In this document: positions 1 through 7,220 of the stretch, one piece after another
How the letters are laid out: each line of letters begins with the position of its first letter
Numbering within the stretch: position 1 is the first letter of the stretch
NCBI GenBank assembly: GCA_032095175.1
Contig: DAMCZI010000007.1
Coordinates: 62,001 to 126,000 of the forward strand
Source: DAMCZI01 sp032095175
GTDB taxonomy: Bacteria > Bacillota > Clostridia > Clostridiales > Caloramatoraceae
DNA length: 64,000 bases
Direction: 5' to 3'
Program-made: the position numbers and the translations under genes
Notes under the pieces: model-generated
What the model was told of the DNA's origin: nothing
Database searches by the model: none
What the model saw: the letters and a program-made list of their open reading frames with translations, nothing else

Positions 1-111
1 CTAAAGATATTCTTTGACTGGTTAAGTAATGTGATTTCTAACTCTAATCAATTTGCAAAATTGCTAGAGGTGAATAACTATAAAGAATTTATTGAACAAG
101 TATTAAAGTAA
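1..111 (+). CDS. C-terminal end of a protein, possibly a PTS regulator
   Basis: An open frame enters from the left edge and stops with TAA, leaving 36 residues ending in EVNNYKEFIEQVLK. The tail resembles the end of the EIIA-like domain of LicR/MtlR-type transcriptional antiterminators, and a PTS operon lies just downstream, so a PTS regulator is a reasonable guess. This is inference from a short tail; only the frame and the stop are seen directly. Confidence 0.4.
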   Translation, partial: LKIFFDWLSNVISNSNQFAKLLEVNNYKEFIEQVLK

Positions 112-145
112 ATGCCTAACTATAGAAATTAAATAAAACTCTTAC

Positions 146-209
146 ATTCTGTCACTCCGAACAGCTCTGCTAGATTGGTTCGACCCTGGGATGTTTGAAG
201 TGGCAGAAT
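146..209 (+). repeat. Structured hairpin repeat C, copy 1
   Basis: A stem of about 17 bp (TTCTGTCACTCCGAACA against TGTTTGAAGTGGCAGAA, several G-U pairs) closes a loop containing CTGCTAGATTGG and TCGACCCTGGGA. The loop is shared with the copy at 266-367 while the stem sequence differs, as expected of a conserved RNA structure. Function unknown. Confidence 0.7.
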
Positions 210-265
210 TGTTTTATAAATAAAATATTATGAAAGGAAAAGTATAATGAATTCCTTCTATATAG

Positions 266-367
266 GTTGCATCAAAATTCTTACACTTTATCTTTACAAA
301 CAGCCCTGCTATATTGGCTCGACCCTAGGATGTTTGTGAAGATGAAATGTAATAGAATTTTTGCAAC
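266..367 (+). repeat. Structured hairpin repeat C, copy 2
   Basis: Second copy of the element at 146-209, with a longer stem (GTTGCA at 266 against TGCAAC at 362, then TTACACTTTATCTTTACAA against its partner with G-U pairs). The loop again has CTGCTA, ATTGG, TCGACCCT and GGATGTT. It ends about 34 bases before the RDD gene, so it could be its 5' leader or an independent repeat. Confidence 0.7.
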
Positions 368-400
368 GTATATACATGTTCATTATACAAGGTGAAAGGC

Positions 401-991
401 ATGAAAAAGGGAAAAAATTTAGTGCAAGAAAGTAAATTAACAGCTATTTATGATGTGCCAGCTTGGAAGCGTTTTGCTGCTTATATGGTTGATTGGTATT
501 TAGGATGCATTTTTACAGCCTTGCCAATGGTTTTGATATATATGAAAGCAAAAAACACCCAGGACTTCAGTATTAACCTATTTCAATATCCAAAGGAATA
601 TGCACTGTTAGCTGGATGCTTAGGATTAATATTTGCATTGTTTTACTATGCCATTGTGCCATTGACAATTTGGAAGGGACAAACCCTGGGAAAACGCTGG
701 TGCCATTTTAAAATTGTCAAGCTTGATGGCAGTGAAGTGCTAGCGAAAGATTTATTCATAAGACAAGTCATAGGTATTTTTTTAATAGAAGGGGCACTTA
801 TTTTTCCAAGTAATCTATTCCGTCAGATTATATCATTAATAAGTAATTCAAACTTAATTACTCCTCTGATGTATGTAGGAATAGCTATCAGCATTTTATC
901 AGCATTATTTGTTTTATTTAGGAAAGATCATAAAGCAATTCATGATCTAATTTCCAATACTAAGGTGATGAGTATAAGCAGTGTTTCCTAA
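401..991 (+). CDS. RDD family membrane protein
   Basis: The 196-residue protein has an N-terminal RDD-type signature (WKRFAAYMVDWYLG) followed by about four hydrophobic segments, one pair split by GQTLGKRWCHFKIVKLDG, the usual mid-domain motif of the family. RDD proteins are integral membrane proteins of mostly unknown role; some have been linked to transport. ATG 401 is preferred over GTG 392 because AAGGTG (389-394) sits six bases upstream of it. It is separated by about 70 bases from the PTS genes and may be cotranscribed with them. Confidence 0.8.
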   Translation: MKKGKNLVQESKLTAIYDVPAWKRFAAYMVDWYLGCIFTALPMVLIYMKAKNTQDFSINLFQYPKEYALLAGCLGLIFALFYYAIVPLTIWKGQTLGKRWCHFKIVKLDGSEVLAKDLFIRQVIGIFLIEGALIFPSNLFRQIISLISNSNLITPLMYVGIAISILSALFVLFRKDHKAIHDLISNTKVMSISSVS

Positions 992-1062
992 TAGTAGGAA
1001 GGAAGCTTAAAGTTATTAGGAAGTTATAAAGTGTATAATGAAAATATCAGCAAGGAGGAGAT

Positions 1063-1389
1063 ATGATGGACGGACTAGAGTTAGTGTGCTTTCAAATAAT
1101 TTCAGCAGTGGGCACGGCAAAAAGCAACTACATTGAAGCAATACAGGAAGCAAAGAAAGGTAATTTTGAAAGAGCAAGAACTTGTATTCAGGAGGGTGAA
1201 GCAGTCTTTATACAAGGGCATGACGCTCACAGCGAATTGATTCAGCAGGAAGCAAGCGGCAAGGAAGTAACCCCTAATTTACTATTACTTCATGCAGAAG
1301 ATCAATTGATATCAGCTGAAACCATTAAAGTTTTAGCAAATGAGCTTATTGAGAATTATGAACGCCTAATTGCTTTAGAAAATAAATAA
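1063..1389 (+). CDS. PTS lactose/cellobiose-family EIIA subunit
   Basis: This 108-residue protein is a full-length EIIA of the Lac/Cel family, a small helical cytoplasmic phosphocarrier that accepts phosphate from HPr and passes it to EIIB. The phosphorylated histidine is His77 in LLLLHAEDQL. AAGGAGG lies just upstream; ATG 1063 and ATG 1066 are both possible starts, the second having better spacing. It opens a IIA-IIB-IIC run, an arrangement used for beta-disaccharides such as cellobiose and chitobiose. The asparaginase downstream suggests a GlcNAc-containing substrate here (inference). Confidence 0.92.
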   Translation: MMDGLELVCFQIISAVGTAKSNYIEAIQEAKKGNFERARTCIQEGEAVFIQGHDAHSELIQQEASGKEVTPNLLLLHAEDQLISAETIKVLANELIENYERLIALENK

Positions 1390-1446
1390 CTTGAAAATAT
1401 TTATAACATTAAAAATATAAATCAATTATGGAAGGGAGAAAGTGAA

Positions 1447-1770
1447 ATGAAAAAGATTTATTTGTTTTGTTCTGCTGGAATGTCAACAAGTATATTAGCT
1501 AGTAAAATGCAAAATGTTGCTAATGAGCATTCATTACCAATTGAGGTAAAGGCTTTTCCACACAACAAGTTAGATGAAATTGTTAAAACACTTCATCCTG
1601 ACTGTATTTTACTTGGACCACAGGTAAAATACCTATATGAAAAAACAGTAAAGGATTTTGGTGCAACTGGTATTCCAATCGCTGTTATTGATGCTACTGA
1701 TTACGGTATGATGAACGATGCAAAGGTTTTAAAAGCAGCAATTAAACTAATTAAAGAGAAGAGCAAATAG
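1447..1770 (+). CDS. PTS lactose/cellobiose-family EIIB subunit
   Basis: A 107-residue EIIB of the Lac/Cel family. The phosphocysteine is Cys8 in KKIYLFCSAGMSTS, a typical P-loop-like motif. It takes phosphate from EIIA (1063-1389) and transfers it to the sugar as EIIC imports it. GGAAGGGAG precedes the ATG. A gap of about 200 bases, holding a dispersed repeat (1780-1850), separates it from the EIIC gene, which is unusual for such a tight operon. Confidence 0.92.
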   Translation: MKKIYLFCSAGMSTSILASKMQNVANEHSLPIEVKAFPHNKLDEIVKTLHPDCILLGPQVKYLYEKTVKDFGATGIPIAVIDATDYGMMNDAKVLKAAIKLIKEKSK

Positions 1771-1779
1771 TTTTTATTC

Positions 1780-1850
1780 ATATTAGCCGCACTAAAGATT
1801 TTATATAGGGTAATGAATCAAGTAATATGATTTTAAATAAATGTTTAGGG
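1780..1850. repeat. Dispersed repeat D, copy 1
   Basis: The stretch from ATATTAGCCGCACTAAAG through ATGATTTTAAATAAATG to TTTAGG matches 41779-41857 with short indels. The longest shared block is CGCACTAAAGATTTTATAT. It lies in the gap between the EIIB and EIIC genes. I do not recognise it. Confidence 0.65.
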
Positions 1851-1968
1851 TCAGGTAATGTAAAAGAATTTATATAAAACATATAGTACATTTTTGATAA
1901 TTTGTAATCATTTAAGGATGGCCATAACAATGATTGCTTATTATAAATAAAAATAAGAGGTGAAAGAT

Positions 1969-3327
1969 ATGCTGAAATGGTTAGAAAAAGTATTGATGCC
2001 ACTAGCTGAAGCAATCGGTAAAAACAAATACTTAATTGCTATTCGTGATGGTTTCCTAGTATCAACGCCATTATTAATTGTAGGATCATTATTCTTATTA
2101 ATCGCAAACTTCCCAATTCCTGCTTGGACTAATTGGTTAGAGTCTGTAGCTATAAACGGCTCTACATTATCAAGTTATTTTGGAAAACCAGCTGATGCAA
2201 CATTTGCAATTATGGCGATATTCGCTGTAATGGGTATAGGATACTCATTTGCAAAGCAGATGAAAACAAACCCTATTTTTGGAGCAGCAGTATCTATTAT
2301 GTCGTGGTTCTTAGTTATGCCTTTTGGCGTAAAAGGAAAAGTTGCTGTTGAAGGCATCCAAGGTAAGGTTGAAGTTTTCCTAGGCGGCGGACTTCCACTT
2401 GGCTGGGTAGGCGCTAAGGGTATATTTATAGGTATTATTTGTGCTTTCTTAGCAGTTCACATTTATTCATTTGTTGAACGTAAAGGTTGGGTAATTAAAA
2501 TGCCTGCAGGTGTTCCTCCAACAGTTGTACAATCATTTGCAGCTTTATTACCTGCTGGTATGGTTATGATTGTATTCTTTACAATCAACTTAATATTTGG
2601 TTTCTTTGGAACTAACGTATTTGAAATTGTATTTAAGTTCTTACAGCTACCATTGATGAACCTTGGTGACACATTGGGTGCAATGGTTATTGCATATATT
2701 TTCTTACATTTATTCTGGTTCTTTGGAGTTAATGGTGGATCTGTAGTAGGTGCTGTATTCAACCCTATTCTACAAACATTAACTGCTGAAAACTTAGAGT
2801 TCTTCAAAACTGGTGTTGGACAGGGACATATTATTTCTCAACAATTCCAGGATTTATTTGCAACATTTGGTGGATGTGGATCTACATTATCATTGTTAAT
2901 AGCAATGTTATTCTTCTGTAAATCCAAACGTATTAAGGAACTTGGAAAATTAGCTTTAGTACCAGGAATATTTGGAATTAACGAACCAATTGTATTTGGT
3001 TTACCAATAGTATTGAACCCAGTAATGATAATTCCATTTATGCTGGTTCCAACATTAAACATTATTATTTCATACATTGCAATGAACATAGGACTAGTTC
3101 CTATTTGTAATGGTGTAAATATTCCTTGGACAACTCCAATCATTATCTCAGGATTTTTAGCCACAAACTGGGTAGGAGCTGTACTTCAAGCTGCATTATT
3201 GGTTCTAGGAGTATTCGTCTATATGCCTTTCATAAAGGTTATGGACAAGCAATACCTAATTGAAGAAGCTAAGTCAGCGAAGGAAGATGATATATCCTTA
3301 GATGATCTATCATTTGATGACCTATAG
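1969..3327 (+). CDS. PTS lactose/cellobiose-family EIIC permease
   Basis: A 452-residue membrane permease of the Lac/Cel EIIC family. It begins with the family's typical N-terminus (LEKVLMPLAEAIGKNKYLIAIRDG), has about ten hydrophobic segments, and carries the conserved GINEPIVFGLPIVLNP loop near residue 340 that contributes to substrate binding. The C-terminus is acidic (DDISLDDLSFDDL). ATG 1969 is chosen because AGAGGTGA (1956-1963) precedes it; the upstream GTG 1960 falls inside that site. Substrate unknown; see the asparaginase at 4046. Confidence 0.93.
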   Translation: MLKWLEKVLMPLAEAIGKNKYLIAIRDGFLVSTPLLIVGSLFLLIANFPIPAWTNWLESVAINGSTLSSYFGKPADATFAIMAIFAVMGIGYSFAKQMKTNPIFGAAVSIMSWFLVMPFGVKGKVAVEGIQGKVEVFLGGGLPLGWVGAKGIFIGIICAFLAVHIYSFVERKGWVIKMPAGVPPTVVQSFAALLPAGMVMIVFFTINLIFGFFGTNVFEIVFKFLQLPLMNLGDTLGAMVIAYIFLHLFWFFGVNGGSVVGAVFNPILQTLTAENLEFFKTGVGQGHIISQQFQDLFATFGGCGSTLSLLIAMLFFCKSKRIKELGKLALVPGIFGINEPIVFGLPIVLNPVMIIPFMLVPTLNIIISYIAMNIGLVPICNGVNIPWTTPIIISGFLATNWVGAVLQAALLVLGVFVYMPFIKVMDKQYLIEEAKSAKEDDISLDDLSFDDL

Positions 3328-3340
3328 GAGATGATGACAT

Positions 3341-3868
3341 ATGTCAATTAAGATCATGATGATTTATGACCAGATTCAAGCTGGTGCAGGCACTAAAGAT
3401 GACAAAATGGTACCGTTGGGTGCTAAAAAGGAACCTGTAGGACCAGCAATTATGATGGAACCATATTTAAAACAAATTGATGGTAGAGTAATCGCTTGCC
3501 TCTATTGTGGTAATGGTACTTATTTAGCTGACCCTGATGAAGTTTCTAGAAAGCTTTGTGCCATGGTAAATAAAATACAGCCTGATGTTGTAATTTGCGG
3601 ACCTGCATTTAACTATGCAGACTATTCCAACATGGCAGCAAGGGTTGCCTATGACATTAATCAAACAACAAAGGTCCCAGCTTTTGCAGCAATGTCTGTT
3701 GAAAATGAAGAGACAATTGCTGATTATAAGGATAAAGTAAATATTGTAATTACTCCTAAAAAAGGTGGGACAGGCTTAAATGAGGCATTGGAAAACATGT
3801 GTCATTTAGCTAAAGCTTTAGCTGATAAAGAAGATATTACAGCGTTAACAAAAGAAATTTGCTTTTAA
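3341..3868 (+). CDS. GrdB-like (glycine/sarcosine/betaine reductase component B) half protein
   Basis: A 175-residue protein that resembles the N-terminal half of GrdB-type reductase subunits: GAKKEPVGPAIMMEPYLKQ, then VIACLYCGNGTYLADPDE, then VVICGPAFNYADYSNMAARVAYDI. Full GrdB is about 430 residues and has a selenocysteine (TGA) in its second half; here the gene ends in TAA with no continuation, so this is either a dedicated short family or a truncation. It starts 13 bases after EIIC and precedes the asparaginase, suggesting a role in processing the imported compound. Function is not established. Confidence 0.65.
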   Translation: MSIKIMMIYDQIQAGAGTKDDKMVPLGAKKEPVGPAIMMEPYLKQIDGRVIACLYCGNGTYLADPDEVSRKLCAMVNKIQPDVVICGPAFNYADYSNMAARVAYDINQTTKVPAFAAMSVENEETIADYKDKVNIVITPKKGGTGLNEALENMCHLAKALADKEDITALTKEICF

Positions 3869-3874
3869 TAAAAA

Positions 3875-3968
3875 GTGACTGGTACAAAGGTGCCAGTCAC
3901 ATGGCAAGTGGCAAGTTAGATAATCCTGGTATACCAGAATTTGTTCAACTTGCCACTTGCCATGTGAC
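3875..3968. repeat. Palindromic repeat family A, copy 1
   Basis: A small hairpin (GTGACTGG...CCAGTCAC, 3875-3900) runs into a 22-bp perfect inverted repeat, GTCACATGGCAAGTGGCAAG at 3896 with its complement ending at 3968, and a palindromic CTGGTATACCAG in the middle. It starts seven bases after the GrdB-like stop codon and may act as a terminator or RNA stabiliser. Confidence 0.85.
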
Positions 3969-4045
3969 TATCACTTAAGACTGTATGGAATAGAAATTTT
4001 GTTTATATACAGCAATATATTTTAAAATAAAGGAGGCAAATTAAT

Positions 4046-5002
4046 ATGTATGGAATGATTGCAACTTGGCGTATGGCCGTTGAAGGTATTACAAAGGGAA
4101 GAGAAATCCTTGAGAACAAAGGATGTGCAGGAGATGCAATTGAAATTGCAATTAAAGAAGTAGAAAACTTTGAATTTTATAAGTCTGTAGGTTATGGCGG
4201 ACTGCCAAATGAAGAAATGGAAGTTGAACTGGATGCTGCATATATGGATGGTACAACCTTTGATATTGGAGCAGTTGGTGCAATTAAAGATTTTGCTAAT
4301 CCAATTAGCATTGCAAGGCGTTTAAGTATAGAAAAAGTAAACAACCTATTGGTGGCAGAAGGAGCAGAGAAGTTTGCTCATAAGGAAGGCTTTGAACGTA
4401 AAAACATGCTGACAGAACGTGCAAAAATCCACTACTACAACCGTGTTAAGGAAATAAAGGAACAAGAGATTAAGCCATATAGTGGACATGACACTGTAGG
4501 CATGGTATGTCTGGATCAAAATGGCAATATGACTGCAGGTACTTCAACCAGTGGTTTGTTTATGAAAAAGAAGGGCAGAGTTGGAGATTCTCCTATCTGT
4601 GGTTCCGGCTTCTATGTAGATTCCAAGGTAGGTGGAGCCAGTGCAACAGGATTAGGGGAAGATTTAATGAAGGGATGTATTTCCTATGAAATAGTTCGTT
4701 TAATGAAGGAAGGTCATCATCCTCAAGAAGCCTGTGAAATCGCTGTAAACAGATTGGATGCAGAGCTTAAAGAGAGAAGAGGAAAAGCAGGAGACCTATC
4801 ATTAGTTGCTATGAATAATAAGGGTGAATGGGGAGTTGCTACAAACATTGAAGGCTTTTCATTTGCTGTAACTACTCAGGATCAGGAACCAATCGTGTAT
4901 TTAACTAAAAATGTTAATGGTAAATGCATTCATGAGGTTGCAAGTCAGGAATGGCTGGATGACTATATGAGAACAAGAACTGCACCATTGGTTAGAAAGT
5001 AG
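4046..5002 (+). CDS. N4-(beta-N-acetylglucosaminyl)-L-asparaginase family (Ntn hydrolase)
   Basis: The 318-residue protein matches glycosylasparaginase: MYGMIATWRMAVEGI, then GHDTVGMVCLD with the candidate autocleavage and catalytic Thr150, then TAGTSTSG and a GGASATGLGEDLMKG block. Family members are made as a precursor that cleaves itself before this threonine and hydrolyse the amide bond between GlcNAc and asparagine, the core link of N-glycans. It has no signal peptide, so it acts in the cytoplasm. AAAGGAGG precedes the ATG. Position after the PTS genes suggests that the substrate enters phosphorylated (inference). Confidence 0.9.
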   Translation: MYGMIATWRMAVEGITKGREILENKGCAGDAIEIAIKEVENFEFYKSVGYGGLPNEEMEVELDAAYMDGTTFDIGAVGAIKDFANPISIARRLSIEKVNNLLVAEGAEKFAHKEGFERKNMLTERAKIHYYNRVKEIKEQEIKPYSGHDTVGMVCLDQNGNMTAGTSTSGLFMKKKGRVGDSPICGSGFYVDSKVGGASATGLGEDLMKGCISYEIVRLMKEGHHPQEACEIAVNRLDAELKERRGKAGDLSLVAMNNKGEWGVATNIEGFSFAVTTQDQEPIVYLTKNVNGKCIHEVASQEWLDDYMRTRTAPLVRK

Positions 5003-5009
5003 GGTTAAA

Positions 5010-6128
5010 ATGAAGGACACAATTTTAAGTAAAATCCATGAGTTGAAGGAACGGATGATTGCTGATATTATTGAAGTAGTTAAAATCGATAGTGTAAAGG
5101 ATGAACCTCAACCAGGAATGCCTTTTGGCAAAGGTGTTAATGATTGTTTACTTAAAACATTAGAAATCGCTGAGAAGCTTGGGTTTAAAACAAAAAACCT
5201 TGATGGATATGCAGGCTATGCACAATTAGGGGAAGGAAATGACTATATTGGTGTAATGGGTCATTTGGATGTGGTACCAGTGGGAGAAGGGTGGATTGAA
5301 CCTCCCTTTAGTGGATACACAAAGGATGGAAGAATTTATTCAAGAGGAATACTGGACAATAAAGGACCTATTATGTCATGCCTATATGCCCTATATGCAT
5401 GTAAGGAATGCGGAGTTACTTTTAATAAGCCAATCCGCATTATATTTGGAACCAATGAAGAAACAGGAATGAAGGATCTTGAGTACTATTTGAGCCATGA
5501 GAAGTCGCCAATAATGGGATGGACTCCAGATTGTAAATATCCTGTTGTTTATGGTGAAAGAGGCAGGGCTAAGTTTAAAGTATCAGCTGATAAAATAAAC
5601 CTAAAGGAGTTCTTTGACTTTGTAACAAAGTATTTCCTTGAAAGTAAAGATAGTGGAGATCGCTTAGGTATTGATTACTCTGATGATGAATTTGGAAAGA
5701 TGCAGATTCGTGGATATGGATTAAGGATGGAAGAAGATAAGTGTGTATTTGATTTCACCTTAAGCTACCCAGCAAGTACAACTCTCTTACAAATTACATC
5801 GCAAATAAAATCAAAAATGCCTGGTTCTCTAATATTAGAGTTAGTTCATAACTATGATCCAGTGAAGTTTGAAAAGGACTGCTTCCTAGTAAAAAAGCTT
5901 CAAGAAGCCTATGAAGAAGCAACTGGACTGGACGGTACTCCAGTAACCACAACAGGTGGTACCTATGCAAAGGCAATGCCTAATATTGTTCCATTTGGTC
6001 CAAGCTTCCCAGGTCAAAAGGGAATTGGCCACAATCCAAACGAATGGATGGACATTAAGGATATTATCATGAATGCTAAAATATATGCATTAAGCTTTAT
6101 AAAGTTAGTAGGTGAAAGCTGTGAATAA
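5010..6128 (+). CDS. M20 family metallopeptidase (PepV/Sapep-like)
   Basis: A 372-residue zinc peptidase. Metal and catalytic motifs are visible: MGHLDVVPVGEGW, then SRGILDNKGP, then FGTNEETGM with the Glu-Glu pair, and a C-terminal GGTYAKAMPN / IGHNPNEWM block. PepV-type dipeptidases are about 465 residues, so the lid domain is shorter here. It begins seven bases after the asparaginase and overlaps cutC, so it belongs to the operon. A likely job is trimming residual amino acids or peptides from the imported glycosyl-asparagine (inference). Confidence 0.85.
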   Translation: MKDTILSKIHELKERMIADIIEVVKIDSVKDEPQPGMPFGKGVNDCLLKTLEIAEKLGFKTKNLDGYAGYAQLGEGNDYIGVMGHLDVVPVGEGWIEPPFSGYTKDGRIYSRGILDNKGPIMSCLYALYACKECGVTFNKPIRIIFGTNEETGMKDLEYYLSHEKSPIMGWTPDCKYPVVYGERGRAKFKVSADKINLKEFFDFVTKYFLESKDSGDRLGIDYSDDEFGKMQIRGYGLRMEEDKCVFDFTLSYPASTTLLQITSQIKSKMPGSLILELVHNYDPVKFEKDCFLVKKLQEAYEEATGLDGTPVTTTGGTYAKAMPNIVPFGPSFPGQKGIGHNPNEWMDIKDIIMNAKIYALSFIKLVGESCE

Positions 6129-6867
6129 AATAGTAGAGGTATGCTGTGGAAGTTATTATGATTGTCTACAGGCATATAAGGGAAAAGCAGATAGAGTAGA
6201 GCTGAATAGTGCCTTATATATGGGGGGATTAACTCCAAGTATTACAAGCCTTGCTTTAACAAAGAAGAATACTAATTTAAAGGTCATCTGCATGGTAAGA
6301 CCTAGAGGTGCCGGGTTCTGTTATGAAAAGGAAGACTATGAAACATTATTGCTGGATGTAAAAAGCATGATGGAGAATGGAGCAGATGGAATTGCGTTTG
6401 GCTGCCTGGACGAAGAAGGCAATATCGATGTAACACAAACAAAGGAAGTAATTGATATCATAAAATCTTATGGAAAAGGAAAAGAAGCAGTATTTCATAG
6501 AGCCTTTGACTGCGTTAGCGATCCATTTGAAGCAATGGAAATCTTGATTAAGCTAGGTGTAGACCGTGTTTTAACCAGTGGTTTAGAAGCAAAAGCTATA
6601 GAGGGAAGAGAATTGATTAAAAATCTGCAACAAAAGTATGGAGATAAAATTCAAATCCTTGCAGGCAGCGGAGTTAATGCCAATAATGCAGTAGAGCTTA
6701 TGGAATACACAGGCATCACCCAAGTGCACAGCTCCTGTAAGACATGGTTAAAGGATAAAACTACCACTAAAAATCATGTAAGCTATGCTTATAGCAATGA
6801 TGAATATGCATATGATGTAGTGGATTCAAAATTGGTTGAAGAATTGGTGAAAATTGTTCATAAATAA
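6121..6867 (+). CDS. cutC: CutC family TIM-barrel protein
   Basis: A 248-residue protein with the CutC signature: VEVCCGSYYDCLQAYKGKAD, RVELNSALYMGGLTPS, VICMVRPRGAGFCY, VFHRAFDC, and VLTSG. CutC was first linked to copper tolerance in E. coli, but its chemistry is unsettled, and copies inside sugar operons, as here, argue for a catabolic role. GTG 6121 is chosen because AGGTG (6110-6114) gives proper spacing; it overlaps the peptidase stop by eight bases, indicating translational coupling. A GTG at 6112 would overlap that binding site. Confidence 0.85.
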   Translation: MNKIVEVCCGSYYDCLQAYKGKADRVELNSALYMGGLTPSITSLALTKKNTNLKVICMVRPRGAGFCYEKEDYETLLLDVKSMMENGADGIAFGCLDEEGNIDVTQTKEVIDIIKSYGKGKEAVFHRAFDCVSDPFEAMEILIKLGVDRVLTSGLEAKAIEGRELIKNLQQKYGDKIQILAGSGVNANNAVELMEYTGITQVHSSCKTWLKDKTTTKNHVSYAYSNDEYAYDVVDSKLVEELVKIVHK

Positions 6868-6868
6868 G

Positions 6869-6917
6869 ATAGGGGTCATCCATAGATATGATTTGCATAT
6901 TCTATGGGTGACCCTAT
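6869..6917. terminator. Hairpin terminator after cutC
   Basis: ATAGGGGTCATCCATAGA pairs with TCTATGGGTGACCCTAT around a 13-base loop. It lies between convergent genes (cutC and pspC) and probably serves both. Confidence 0.7.
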
Positions 6918-6967
6918 TATAATGTAAATACATAATATTTTTGATTTAAGTATGATGATTAGGAAAT

Positions 6968-7150
6968 TTACTTGTGAGGTATAACAGCCGCACATATAAT
7001 ATATGCAATTACACCTGTGAAAGCCATAAGTGCAAAGAATACCCATATTAATCTAACAATTGTAGGATCTATATCAAAGTATTCTGCAATACCACCACAT
7101 ACACCAGCTAATTTTTTATCAGTATCGGACAAATACAGTTTTTTACTCAT
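6968..7150 (-). CDS. PspC domain small membrane protein
   Basis: A 60-residue protein with a complete PspC domain: KKLYLSDTDKKLAGVCGGIAEYF, then DPTIVRLIWVFFAL, then a second hydrophobic stretch ending AAVIPHK. PspC proteins sit in the membrane and are linked to envelope stress responses. GAGGTGA precedes the ATG. It lies downstream of the S41 protease gene on the same strand, and both are preceded by the same promoter-like sequence (7181-7219, 8556-8594). Confidence 0.9.
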   Translation of the reverse strand: MSKKLYLSDTDKKLAGVCGGIAEYFDIDPTIVRLIWVFFALMAFTGVIAYIICAAVIPHK

Positions 7151-7180
7151 ATATAATCACCTCATCTTCTTATTATCTTA

Positions 7181-7219
7181 TTATACTATATAGACGTATA
7201 TTAGTGGTTAAATCCCACA
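7181..7219 (-). promoter_or_regulatory. Shared promoter-like element, copy 1 (before pspC)
   Basis: Read on the minus strand, TGTGGGATTTAACC is followed after a few variable bases by ATACGTCTATATAGTATAA. Both blocks are identical at 8556-8594. The second block includes CGTC, typical of ECF sigma -10 regions, and TATAGT, a fair sigma-A -10. Confidence 0.6.
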
Positions 7220-7220
7220 A

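Noticed and set aside
3341..3900. Selenocysteine readthrough in the GrdB-like gene
   Set aside because: The frame ends in TAA, not TGA, and no continuation of the protein is found in the following bases.
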